Shown here one piece after another: positions 24,676-38,300 of a DNA stretch of 64,000 nucleotides. The stretch is from Triops longicaudatus. Lineage: Eukaryota > Arthropoda > Branchiopoda > Notostraca > Triopsidae. Numbering within the stretch: position 1 is the first letter of the stretch; each line of letters starts with the position of its first letter. The position numbers and the translations under genes were made by a program. The stretch lies in the NCBI GenBank assembly GCA_022885665.1, contig JAGQDJ010000089.1, positions 124,001 to 188,000 on the forward strand, written 5' to 3'. The notes below the pieces were generated by a model. The model worked only from the letters and a program-made list of their open reading frames with translations, had not been told where the DNA came from and made no database searches.

Positions 24676-27600
24676 AATTTTTAAAAAGACACCTGAAACT
24701 ATGATTCACATTTAAGGTTTTTGGAGTATAGTCTCCTTCCACGGTATCCACCCCACGAACGTTTATTTACACGGTTGACTTCGTCGTTTTATTTCTCTGG
24801 AATTGCTTGCCAAAAAAATCACTATCTTTCTAGGACAGAAAAACAGTTTAGATTACAGCGAAAGAATCATAACACGAAAAATGAAAAGGCGGGCCTATGT
24901 TGTAAACAAGTCCACTGCCGCCGGGCTTTCTGTGATAGTATACATAGGAGTACCCGATGCTGCTGCCACCATTCCAGTGCCATAAGCATTGATTTTTACA
25001 GGTAAGTAATTTGCCTGCGTAACAGGGTAGGTTTTCGGTTTCTGGAGACAATTAGAGCCGAAGCAAAAGAAGAAACAAGTTGAAGACTAGTCTCACCTCA
25101 GAATATAGTTAGAACATGGAAACGGACAGATTTAATGTATTTCTAATACTAAATGGATCAAATGAATAAGGTTTTCAGAACGGGATTAACTTCATTTAGT
25201 GACTAGGTTCACATGTAACACTAGGACTTTCTACACAAATTGAACGTTAGTGGATAATAGGTACTGTAAATCGGGTGTACAAGGAAAACTTTGCTAACAA
25301 GCGGGATCGACTTACAGAAAATATCGCACCAAATACAAATATTGCATGTGAAATCAATCGTAATGATCTGCTTACTGTATTACTTCTTTCCGAACAAGAA
25401 AGGCTTCTGTGGTTTTCAAATTTATGTTCCTTGGGGAAAAAAGTGAGGAAAAGTTTTATTTTGGAGAAAATACTTTCAATTAGGCAACAATACACGAAAC
25501 GCTTAGAAACCAATCCTTTTTTTAAATTTCATAATATAGTCTACCACCAGTTATCGAATTGATTTTACATGAGGCAGAAAAATCAAAGCGCCATTTTCAA
25601 GCAAGAATGTTTAAGAAGTACTTTAAGTAACTTTCGTTTCGACAGAACTTGACAAAAGGTGCTTTAGACTATCTTTAACTTATGCCGGTAAATTTTCATA
25701 TGGACATTATAGGTACAGATCTACCACGAAGTAAGTTATAAATGTTTTATGGTTAATTAATGCAATATATGAAGTAGGCAAATATGTTACAGTCTTCGAT
25801 AATAACAAATAATTAATCATTGCTAGGGCATTTTATTTTATTTATAGTGTTTAACATCATACGACAGTTAAGTTTCCAGAGTGGGCGAAATGTGAAAACC
25901 CGTCTACGTAATTACAATTATCCCATGATTCTCTGCTTTGGCCGTTGAATTAATTTCTAGCTTTCCATTTTTGAAAGGATAAAGACCACTTGTAGCAACT
26001 TTTGAAGAGGAAGGATAAAACAAACTTCTTCCTCACCAATGTGTTTACGGTAAAAACGTAAAGCTTTCTTATGCGTGAAGAATAATTACCATTTTCTGTT
26101 TATTTTTGTCCTTACACAATACTTATAGTGCTCTTAAGGCCTGAACGCGTTTGGAACACAAACACTTCATACCAGAAATGACTTCGTTACCACATACAGA
26201 ACATCAAAATTATACCGACAAATTTTTGGATTCTGTATTATCTACAGCCACAGGCCTCTACAGGTGTCCACTGACCTACTCTGTATAAACTCGATATAAT
26301 CCATAGCTATAAGCTGCTGTCATAAGCCTATAGGAAATGCCACCAATTGTCAGAATGTTGTGAAAAGGTTGTGATAACTGGACTTTTCTTACACACGACC
26401 AAATCTAACGAAACATTTTTTTAGGCAATCACAGTGCTTCCTCAATACAACAATGCCACAATTCTGGAACGAGTTTATTTAATTTTCGATTTAGGTTTGC
26501 TTCACAAATTGAGCTCCGAGCTAGTGAAGGCTCCAAGGATGTGGTGTGATTGACAACACATGACATGAAGAATGAGCCGTGAAAGTCACACACACGGTTA
26601 TAATAATGGCCCTATGCAAATATCTCTCGAGTTCGTTACCTTCGTGAGATTCAGTGACGGCTTTTTCCGCTTTTCCTTTCCAAAACCAACAAGAAAGATA
26701 AAGTCGGGGCAACCTTCACGCAACCTCTTATCAACCTCCCTCTAACGTGTTGCTTTACAGCCGCTTTGGGGACGATCTCTCTTTCTTTTCTCAGCTTTTA
26801 CCTGACAAGGACAAGAACTTCACAATACAAGGAAAACTCGCCAACACTCACCCTGAGACATCTTTTCATCTTGCAGTTAAACGACTTGCTTTACACGTTG
26901 CTGGCGCCTAAAAGTTTGGAGTTTTGACTGATGGTTACCACCACGAAATCCATCAGGATGAAAAACCAGGAGGAAGTCCACGGGAACAGCATTCTACTAA
27001 GTAAAAATCGCTTCTTTTTCCCTCAAAACGAACTTGGAGGAAATAAGCCGTAATTCTACAAACTTTACAAAGCTCAATAGAAAAATAGTAAAATCTGAAG
27101 AATCGTACAAGGAAACGTCGTTTACGAATTAAATAATTGCGTCACTTATTATTACTTCATTTACTTGAGGTACCGCATTCTCGCCTTCTCGACTTTAATG
27201 TTTCTTTTATTAATGCTTAAAAACGCTTAGTTACCAAAATTGTTATGAAGTGAAATTATCCTAATGTTCAATTTTTCATAAAATACAGACTTCTACAGAT
27301 TTGTGCCTATAATAGAATTCATTTATAGTGGAGGGAACATACATTTGTATACAGGAATTAATTTATAAAAGGAATATACATCTGTGAGCCTACATCAGTC
27401 ATTCGTAATTCGTGTCCTTCGCTTTACCCAAGACAGCCTTCCCAATCATGTGCGCTTATTTCACACTTCTTTTCTTCATTACCAGAATTTTCAATTTTCG
27501 AACTCCAAACGTTCAATCTCGAACACTTCCAAAAATTTCGTACAAAATCTAGGAGGTTTTTATAAACTCCACTCCCACTGTTATCTTTTAGCTTATCGTA

Positions 27601-30600
27601 TTCCATCAAAAGGAAAACGGAAGAGCATCGTCCCTCAAGATATCGACATTTGAATAGGAAAGTAGTGAGTTGGCGAAATAGGCAATAGCCTACGGAAAAA
27701 TGGTTATATTTCTCTTCGATGCACTATTGTATTGTCTCCGGACGGCCTAGCCAATTTAATCTCAGCATCCAAAGGGAGGTCTTATCCACTGGTGCTCTTA
27801 GCAAGCTAGGCCTAAGAGATCACTTCGCATCATTAACCAGCCCATCATTAAGATGATGACCTTTTGTGACTTAGCTTTCTCATGCTCTCCAACGCCCACC
27901 AGTGGATCCATCGCTTCCTCTGCTTTCTCCGCCGAGCTTCTTGGCCGTATTACTCACGCCTCGCTACACTGATATTACGAATTGAAATTCCACGCTACGT
28001 CATTACCACCTTTGACTCGCGCTATTGTCTTTGGTGTCCTATGCTCTCCCCTAAATAAGATCGTCAACGGTGAAGAGCGTGACAACTCCACCTTATCACT
28101 TTGTTCCAGAAAAACTTCACTTTTCAACACTTCTTTTTGTTAATGTGTCACTTAACCATTAATCAAGGTAAGAGCGAGGAGTTCCCGATATACTTGACAT
28201 TTCCCACGTCTTATTTTTTATGAGGTCATTGAGTGCAGTCCAACTCACATAATCCCCAATACTTGGCGAAACCATAAACAGCATTTAATCACCGTTTTTA
28301 TATCTTTGGCTTTTGTGGGCATCTTAAGCACACAAAAAATCATTATCCATTTCTTTCTGCAGTGAAAGAAAAGGGCAAAGCGGATTACATAAATCGCTCC
28401 CCTGTCCCACACAAGCCAACGCTGCCCGAGAAAGAGGGGAATTATTTGTCTTCCAAACCGTGTATTAAAGTTTCCTAATGCAAGACATGGCTGTAAGTAT
28501 CTTAGAAGATTATAAGGGCAAGACGTTTCGAGATGCAAAGGAATCATTTTCCAAGCTCTTAAGCTTTCTAGTTTTCCTTCATGTAGGCTGTGTCATACGA
28601 GGGCTTAGCCTTGACTTGTTGGCGTGATCCTAAGTTTGGGCGAGGATTTGGGGCTGGAATACAAGATTCCGGCGTCAGATTGCGCGCCCGAGTTAATAAG
28701 AAAGGTGGAAACGAACGTTTTTGGCGAAAAGATAAGCGGAAAGCGTCTCCCACAGATTTTCATACAGGGTTTTGACGGTTAGAGCGTAAAGGTGTTGGGT
28801 GGGGGTTAGAAAGATTAACCCCCATCAAGTTCTTTACAGAAAATACAAGTTAACCCACCTCGTTTTCCCTGTTGCCGTATAATGCAGTGTATGGCCCGAG
28901 TTGAGTTGAATTTCGGTGTTCGCTCCAAAGGGAACAAGAAGGACCTATTATGTCTGCCGAATGTCAAAGCAAAAAGATCTTTTCTATTGAAGTTTTTACT
29001 TTCTTTCCAATTCTAACCCCCTCGATTCAGAGGCACAGAAGATGCTAATCAGAAAGAGGGCTTCTATCCATAGATTGGCATCGGATGATTTGTAAGTTGG
29101 CACCTGGAATCCTTACATTCTAGAAAATCCCTTTTATGAAAAAGGCAAACCAGTTGGCTGGCCTATAAGGCTAACTAAAATATATGGCCAGTTAGAATCG
29201 TTATAAGTGGCTCTTGAGAGAAATAGAAAAAAAAGAGTTGTTTGGATAAGTCCTTTTCTGCACTTTTCGTACGAGTGGTCAAGAGAGTTGCGGGAATCGT
29301 AGTTGGAACCATAGAGAAATGATTGAAGGAAGCTAAAAATGGGGATGCTCTTCTTGGTCCATAGTAGAAGTATAGCCACCCCATTTGAGTCAATACGCTT
29401 TTCAAAAATGGACTAGATAAACACTCCACTATCCTTAAGTGTCCACTCCTTTTACAATGAACCATTTAGGTCTTATAATCTCAGACCTGTGTATTTGTCC
29501 AAGGTTTCTAAATAAGCAAATAGACACTTGTGTAGCGACATACTCACTGGTTTGGTCCTGGGAATGGAACTTTTGAAGACGGAGCTTCTTCCCAGAACGA
29601 ACGACACATGACTACTTTTTGAACGTTTTTCCACGAACGCGGAAGAAGGTGAAATGAACTTGAAACCGCACTAATGGGGTAGTTTTCCGGAATTTTTCAA
29701 TAGGTTGCCACACTAATGGCTCTAGTGTTTATTTTTTTTATGGGTGCAAGTTCTGATTTACCAAACAATCAAGCGGAATTAATTGTTTCCCTACCCCTAA
29801 TTGCATCTAACTTCTGTCGAATTTCTAGTTAACTGTTTAATGGACGATGCGTTCATAATGTCTCCAATCTGCGAACTAATTTCCAATTACACCGACTTCT
29901 ATGCAAAAATGAGTGAAAAACATTAATTTTGTACAGTTGATTGTGTGGACAGAATATTGCGATGTCTACACCCTACGTGTGAATAATTACATTAATTCGT
30001 TTGCGTTTTAATTACATTAATTCAATTAGATTGTCTTGTGTAGAAGCTTTTCTTTACTCCATAATACTTTACATTGCATTTTTTCTTTATAACGCGTAAA
30101 CTAGTAGCTTAGCTACCGAAACATTATGGGGTACGACGGGAACCTAGGCACACAGGTAACGAATTTCACATTGGAAAGTTAGTTGATTAGCTGCGAACTG
30201 GCCTTCACGAGGGGCAATGAGGGTTTTACGAACTTTCATTTAAGTTCGTTTTGAGTAATCGTTCGAGAATCCAACTGTCCTAGGTCTAACTCTGAAAACA
30301 GAAAAGCCAAGATTTTAGATTACGATAATGTTGGGGTCGGTAGCAAACCGTAAACTGAAGTTCCATTTCAACGTATTCTAAATTTAAATGCAATGTTATT
30401 CAAATAAACATAAAATTACAGTCCAATAGCTATTTCGTAGACCGCTATTAAACAGCTATGGTATTCAGCAGACATTGTCTGTTTTTTTTTTTTTATTTCC
30501 CAATGTCCTCTACGTGACCATACAACAAGCATAACAAACACCGAGGACACAAGTCTTAAAACGCATGATTTCTTTTTCTCTATTTTTAACTCGAAATATT

Positions 30601-31034
30601 TTCGTGTACAAATGTGTATATGATTATTGAAATTACATATAATTCGTTATCATGTAAAGTTACACGTAACAATGGTAACATAACTAACTGAAGAGATCCA
30701 TGTGGTTGGTTCGTTAAACAGAGGAAGAACAATATTCAACGGGTGTTCTGTGCTAATCGGATCATGCTTAAGTAGCTATTCGGAATGTCTCCAAAGTAGC
30801 CGAAGGACGTCAAAGGATACTACACACAGTAGGCGAATCGAAGGAATTTGCCTCGACAGTATTTATGAAAATACATGCTAATACCAATGTGTGTTACTGC
30901 CTGTCGCTGTGACACGAACAGGTTCCAGGAATGCGGTAACGTTATTTCCAGACCCTAAGAGACTAAACATGACATGACCAGTACAAAATTACTGTAATTC
31001 TTACCGCCGCACTCTGCATTTTTTACAAATATTT

Positions 31035-31280
31035 CAGTGCTATTATATGACGTTATGTGGATATAACTTACTGATGTTTCACTTAAACCAAGTCAGAGGT
31101 ACTACTGCATTTTATATAGAAGAAACTCTTTGTAACGAACCTCCTGCAAAATGTCTGTTACTTCTATATAAAGTTCGTTACGTCAGTCGATATTTTTTAC
31201 GGTTACACAACTTGGAAACTTCCAACCCGTCCATTGTAGCAATTTGTTATAAAGTAGTTCGTTATAGCGAGATTCCACTG
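31035..31280. mobile_element. pogo/Tigger-like non-autonomous transposon remnant
   Basis: The right end, read on the minus strand, is TA then CAGTGGAATCTCGCTATAACG, which fits the usual Tigger/pogo terminus (CAGTxGAAxCTCGxTATAACGAA) and the TA target site. Subterminal copies of GTTCGTTA recur (31133-31140 inverted, 31173-31180, 31258-31265). The left end at 31035 starts CAGTG but matches poorly and lacks a clean TA, so the copy is degraded or the boundary is wrong. An internal inverted repeat pairs 31111-31126 with 31158-31173. No transposase is encoded. Confidence 0.45.
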
Positions 31281-34200
31281 TATTTACGAAAGAATTATTC
31301 AGAGTTACCTCCTCTATTCTGTTACCGTTCACACCAGAAAAAATAAACAAAGACTTGCACAATGTCGAATGGAAATTAGTTTCTACGTTTGTTAAACTGC
31401 CCTTCTTCGTTGTAAAGAACAATAAAACCTGTACTAAATTTCATTCTATTTTTTTCCTATATAAAGTGGAGTCCATTAAAAACCAAATTGGTCTGCTTTC
31501 ATAAACATGTAAATATTAAATGTCTGGTTCGAAATCTTTTTTTTGTGAGGCTTATAGCTTGAAAACGCGGGCTAATTATGGTTTGGGGAATGCGGGTTAG
31601 TTACTGAGAAGGGTGTGATCCAATTATCCCCTTGCAACTCGAGCCAAGAGGCATGTTTCTCCAAGGCACTGAAACCAGTAACAAGTTCTCGGTTGACCAG
31701 AAGTTCTCCTTCTTGTTTTGATATGTGCATGATTAATGAAGCGAGAAAAATGAAAACCTCATCAACGGCAAGTATCCATACAACTAAGACTCCTATGCAA
31801 ATCTGTTACGATAGCCTTCTGTACCCGGGTCACGAAATTAAACGGTTTCACAAAAAGGGCCAAAACCCTTATTCTTCTTCATCAAGCCACAGTAACATAT
31901 AGAATACTTAAGAACTCGAGCCCTGTACAGCAATAGCCTGGAATTGCTGTGAGGCGCGTTCTTTATAACTCACATTTCAGCTTCCCATCTCGAGAAACTT
32001 TTAAACGTTTTAAACGGAGCACACACCTCCCCTCGTTAACCTCCCAGGTTAACAAGATGAGAAGGGTGAAATGACACCCTGTGGCTATCCAACAATAGGC
32101 AAAAGTTGCAATGCTCACGGGCCGCTCGCGCGTGTGTGCTGCTGAGCTGCTCATTTCCACAATACGGTTGGAAACAATGGACCTTTTTATTTCCTCCTGG
32201 CAACAGAGAAAAGACGCTAGAAGGAATCTGAGCTTACTTCTTTTCATCCCCTTTCGAGCTTATAAAAAGAATCTTTTTCGCCCAGAAACGCTACGTCATC
32301 TAAGCATGATGGAATACTCCGGGCGAGATATTAGAAGTGTAAAAATGGCTTCGCTCCTTTTGTGAAAGGAGACAATAGATCTGATCACGTTTGTCATAGC
32401 TTTAGCTATTTTCTCAGATTTTTGTGTGCATTTTCCCCCCTGACATTGTGTTTAACTGTGTTTCTCTAACAAAGTGCACGAACATTCCTTCTCATTAGTT
32501 ATAGTTTTCTCATAGTGATCGTTCCTCTTACAAGAAAACGGAGAAGGAAGAAAAAGAAAGAAAAAAAAGGGGAAAAAGGGACCGTTGCTAATCGTCAATA
32601 AATGCACGAACGTGGCCCGTATTTTTTACGATAGAAACAGAAAAGGTTAGTGAGGGGAAAGGATAAATTTTGGAAAGAACAAGTTAATATTTTCTTTTAA
32701 TTAAGCGTCCGCCCATTATCCTTTATGCAAATGAGAAGACCATACAGCACAATGGTAGTTAAGGGAAATAAAATTCCTACTCACAGTCCGAGAAACAAAA
32801 GGTTTATGGGAAAACGTTTTGCAAGCCCTAAGACCTTACAAAAAAGTTGTTTTCTCCCATCTTCTTTTATCATCTTGCTTCGCACGATCTCGCACCATCT
32901 CGCCATCCTCCTATTTTGGGATATTCGAGTTGTAAAAGACATGTATGAGACTCTTGGCAGAGAGAATTAGACAATAAAACGTGAGACAGGTTTCTTGACT
33001 TTTGCTTGTACGCAGCAGCTTTTCATCTTAGGAAAACAAGGGAAGAAGGATACACCATACTTCCAGTCTTGTTAAGCACATAAAAAGCGGACGAACTTCT
33101 CGTGCCGGTTCTGTCGAGGCTTTTTCAGATTGAGAAGAAGAATCACCACATGCAATTAACGTCAACGCCAAGTTGTAAGCAACACGCGCGACCGAGACTT
33201 TAATGACCCGTTTACAGTCAGATTTTCTTGTCAAAAGATTTTTTTTTTTTTGCTTGGTTTCATATATTTTTTGCATCCACAAGAATAATCTTGAGACCTG
33301 ACCAATGCATATGGGTGGATTTTTGAACGTCTATGGCATTGGTAGGCCTAAAATATATAGCACCATGATCCCGAGTCGTAGAGGATTAGTCACGAAGAAC
33401 CCATTTATGGTTGGGATTTGCGGCGAAAAGGTACAGAGAGCCAGGTTTCTCACCATCACTACAGGTTCCTACAAGTTCTTAACACTTTCTTTGAACGCGG
33501 GACTACACACCCCCGACAGGAAACACAGTCAAATAAAAAACTAGGATCCGAAGAAAGGTCCGCTATTCAAACGTGCCGTTTGTTTAGAGAAGTTCACCTT
33601 TTACGCTGCCTACAGTGGCGGTCTTGTGGTTTACGCGATGGATGGCTTTTCGAAAGCCTCGCGTAGGCTGAACTTCGCCGAAACCAAGACGAATTCTTTG
33701 TTAGCACAACACGGTAAACTCACAAGGACGCGTACCCGGAACACAGCGACCACCGAAGGAATAGTGCCCCTTAATTTCAGCAACTTCTATTAATTGTTAT
33801 TTAGATACTTTTTGACAATTTGTGGAAGATGTGTTTGTTATAAATACTAAAATTAAGGTTTCGTTATACGCAAACCCCTTATGGGAGGATAACATGGGAG
33901 ATATTCAGGCATCATACTGTAAAAATTTATTCGAAAATAGAACCAGTTTTCACAGTAATGTTGCCTATGGATATCTTAGGAGTGCTAGTTCATTTTTAAG
34001 GAAGAAAGAGCTGTTTCTAAATTAGTAAATTACGATTGAATTTTTGCTACGTCTTTTTACGGAAAAATGTAAATGTGGCGAACTGGTGAACTTGGCCTGT
34101 TTTCTTTTTTCTTTTAAATAAATACATAAATAAGGTGTAAAGAAAACGAAAGTGCATTTTCTAATAGGTTGATGTTAGTATTTACATTATATATGCAATA

Positions 34201-34785
34201 CATCACATTATTCAGTGTTATTATAGTACAAGAATTTGTTTCGAAGTATAGCACCTTTCAAAGTATCACATCATGTCACTTGTGAATAATAGCAAAAGTA
34301 ATCAAACTATTTGATAAACGACGTCACATGTGATCATTGATTTTATGATCGCTAACATTTTTCCTATTAGTACTAACGCGAACGAAAAGTCTGACAGTTT
34401 TTTTATGAAAAAACGTTTATCACAGAAAAGACAAATAAGGATATTAACTATATTGTTATCACGGAAAAATTTCATTCAAAAAGAAATTTAAAAAAAATGA
34501 ACATGGCATGATCAAAGTACGACCGTATGTGAAACCAAACCTGATTACATAAACTTAAAATTGCACAAATAATCTTTAGAATCTTGACATTTAGAAATTC
34601 TGAAAAACGCTAGTAACCCAAATCCATTCTAGACAATATTACTTTTTCCTTACACTTGAAAAACATGGAATTTTCAAGCTGTTATTTCCAGTGAATTATT
34701 TCTTAATTCGAAACGGTACACTGCACCGCATATACTGGAATGTATGAAGTTCTCTAAGACTTGTGGGAGTGAAAAAGCGCAATTT

Positions 34786-35328
34786 TTAAAGGGAATATAT
34801 AAGACCTGCTGGACGGAATTTTTCTTCACTTTGTACGCGTTCAAAGGACTGGAAAAGAGCGAAGCTTAAAAATTTGTTGTACCCATACACGTTTAAGTGG
34901 AAAATCGCATTGGGGTTCGCTATAAATGGTGCGAGCAACCCCTCTTGGTCAATGCTTAACACGCTCCGACACCTGGGCCAGGTGGGGGTGAAGGTGGCTC
35001 TACGAGGGCTGAGAGGGAGAGAGAACTGTAGCCTGTTTCCCCGAAGAATTCCAGTAGCCTCTGCTTTTGAGACTATAGGGCTGGGTAGAAAAGTTTTTAC
35101 CGAGGTCCAAGCGACGCGATCGAGGTGACAAATGAGTGTAACAAAGGTGTGACTGAGGGGGCACCCAAGAAACTTCTCCAATGGTTTGTTGGTCCTTTTG
35201 AGGTCTTTTCCCCATGCTTTGCTCGCGGTTCTATAGCATACACAACCCTCCCGCCCCGTCAATAGACGGAAACGAACAAACTGAATAGAATGAAGAGAGA
35301 GCCTATTTAACACGGAGCGCGAAATCAA
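34786..35328 (-). CDS. 180-codon open reading frame, function unknown
   Basis: An uninterrupted frame, the longest in the gene-poor interval, in a locally GC-richer patch. It has no signal peptide, membrane segment or motif I recognise, and no homologous family comes to mind. The composition (many S, R, L, F, scattered C) does not look strongly selected, and the opposite strand is also open for 84 codons. It could be chance, a decayed repeat or a lineage-specific gene. Listed so that the reader knows it exists. Confidence 0.12.
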   Translation of the reverse strand: MISRSVLNRLSLHSIQFVRFRLLTGREGCVCYRTASKAWGKDLKRTNKPLEKFLGCPLSHTFVTLICHLDRVAWTSVKTFLPSPIVSKAEATGILRGNRLQFSLPLSPRRATFTPTWPRCRSVLSIDQEGLLAPFIANPNAIFHLNVYGYNKFLSFALFQSFERVQSEEKFRPAGLIYSL

Positions 35329-38300
35329 TGAAATAAACGAAAGCCTTCCTTTTTAGAAGCCCAAGCGAACAAATGGGGGCAAATCCCTAGCCCTGTTCAC
35401 AACATTCTTTCTTTACAAACTTCAGCCCTGTCACCAGGAATTCTAGTCAAAAGTTACGTTACAGTAGGTGCGGGTGGAGATGGACAATATACATCACGGG
35501 GTGCTTTGACCCCTCACTTTTTTCGTCGGTTAAGAATCTACTACACGGCCTTCTCTCCACTTACGGCTCCCATGTCAATGGAGGCCGTAATCTAATTTCT
35601 CAAGTATTCCTTTCATACACGTAATGGTACTGTTACAGAAGGTTATCTGTAATAGAATTCGTAACAAGAACTTCCCCAAATCGAGCAGTTGCCCATCTTC
35701 CAAAACTTCATTATTCCCATGAGTAATATGATTTTGTTGGCTCAAATCCACTAGAGCAAAAGCCACTGCGAGTCTTTCTTAACTTTCAACGCAATAAATC
35801 ATAGAATAGTTTTCATTTTGCTAACTCACGATTTATTTGTCCAATAAATTTCATTTTTGTTGCGAACTCCACTAAATGCATACGCAAGTTTGATTAAAAA
35901 ATATTTACGTACAAACGTCCACAATTTTATAATTCAACAGAATTCCGTTTAAAAAGTTACAAAATAAGTAATCAACAAAGACAAGCGTTATAAAGAACTC
36001 TAGTTAAAAACACTTTTTTTCAATCCCATAATTTTCTCCTCAACAGAAAATCTACGATTGCGATGGACATGCACACGGTCCATGCATTGAACTCACTAAT
36101 AGCAAAGTTTATTAAGTGAAAGAATGTAACCTATTTAAAACTTTAACAGATAGATACTACAGTGAGAACTTTTTCTACTGTTTAATATGGATACAGGTAT
36201 TTCCCTTATGTCAAAAAATTTTTCTAGACATATTTTATATTTTCATAACTTCCGACTGAAATTTCACTTGTGCATTTCATGGTTAGGTAATAGAGAGCTT
36301 TCTATGGTCGACATATGTCAAGCAAGAGTCTGATAACTAAAAAATCAGTGAATATGAAAACTTATATATACAAGCTATGCGCATAAAAGAAAAGCACAAA
36401 AATAACACACAACAAAACAATCAAGACGATGTCAAACACCTTAAAAGTACAGTTTTAAGCAACGAAACGAAATTTTACACCGAGAGATTTTAAATAAGTT
36501 TTCGTCCACGTACCTTTTTTATTTATATACTTATCAAAATTATCAAATAAATTGGGTGAAAAAATGTTGCCGATAAGAAAACTTCTCAAATTATGGTCTG
36601 AGTAATGTTTCTAGGACATAAGACGTTTTAGGTGACTCACACGGTTTCACAATTTTCGCAGAAACAAAGGGCTTCGCCAGTTTTGCTTGACTTTTGTTTG
36701 TTTACTCATTGTACTGACTTTTTCATAGCTGTTAGACTAACCGAAAGTCAGAAAATCATTGCAGGATCTGTGCAGGACACCACTAGCTGTGGTTAGCGGA
36801 ATTCATTTTCCCATGCATGGGAAAATTTTGGTGTTTAAATTTCCCTCTTTTAATTTTCCCTTAAAAAAAGAGTTCCCTCGAAAAATTGTGGCAATTGACT
36901 TCGTTTTACCACAAATGCAATGAGCCAATCAGCTTTTTCTGTAACATCTTTGTACAGTACGTCATTTACGAATCTCCATGGTTTCCTTTCTTCTATAAAA
37001 AGGAACAAAAGACGTAACCTCCGTGTGAACAAAAATGAAGCAAACGGAACGGGCCACTTTTTTATTTCCTTTTAATATAAGAGAAGGATAAAAAAGGCTG
37101 ACGGCAATTCTTGAGCACCCACCCTTGATTATCATTATGAGGTAGCTGCGCCACTTCATTATCTGGCCAAATGGCGTTACCGAAAGGAGAAAAGTGAACT
37201 TTCGGTCTCGTTGTCAGGTAGCAAAGACCACTTGGTTGACTTCAAACAATAGTTTTACACCTCTTGTTGGAAAACATGGTTTCTTTATTTCATTCCTTCG
37301 TATTTTCTCTCAATCCGCTTTGCGGGTTCCGCGCAACCCCTTTAAATAGAATTTTTAGACGGAAGACACGGTTTTGTGACTTTTGTCACCGTTTTTCCGC
37401 ATGGTAAGCCGCCTTTTCTTCCTCTTTTACGTTTTTTTTTTTCTTCTGAAAAGATCGCTTCCGCTGCTACTTCTGATCCCCTTAAAACTTGTTTTCCCAG
37501 CAGTAAGCTACACACCTTCATAAATGCAATACCGTTGGCTCTATTCATTAGCAGGTCATCCTCCAACTATTTGTCGCTTCAGGAAAACTTTGGCCTCCCA
37601 GACAAACGATTTTTTTATTTCTTTCTCGGTAACACCTTGTATGGTTTCTTACGAGCCGTGAAAACACTGCAGGCTAATATATTTAATAAGGTTATTTGGT
37701 TTTTACGATGTAATGTTAGCCTATTTGGACAATCTAATTAATGATAAAATAAGGCCGACAGTGTGCAATCTCGTATATATCAAATGCAAATGGCGAGTTC
37801 TTTCCAATGCCTCATAAAATGTCCTTTCTGACTAAAACATTAAAATTGTTATATGCGTAATTTTCTATCATGCGATGATTGAAATTCCTTACATAAAAAA
37901 CCCAGTAAAATATGTAACATATGAAATAAATTGTATAATTCAAACTTCAAATAATCAAATTTAGTTACGGCAACGAGCAAAGCTCACGCCGATGAAAGTA
38001 ATAAATAATCAAATTTAGTTACAAGTAATAGGCGAGAAGTTTCGCAGTTTTTAACTGTGTTAAAAAATTAGCTAATGCTAAACGTTGCCACTATTATATA
38101 GAAAAGAATAACGACTAAAACATCTACTGAATGTAGCAATGAGGCTCATTCACAGTATTGATGAAACCGCTAAAATATCACATATGTCTTTGAAGCGAAT
38201 CAATATCCCATCCAACATGTGAAAGTAAGATAACTTTCTTGTTTCAATTCGAAACTAAACGTGAAACGACACACCAAACGCAGAGCCCATCGTTCCGCCC

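Noticed and set aside
25275..25562. 95-codon plus-strand ORF downstream of the NBEAL start, helix-like in part
   Set aside because: The opposite strand is open over nearly the same span, there are no matched splice sites or promoter signs, and no family is recognised; chance is more likely.
37376..37741. 121-codon ORF rich in F, S and L
   Set aside because: Arises from T-rich sequence, has no motif and no splice partners, and looks like low-complexity chance.
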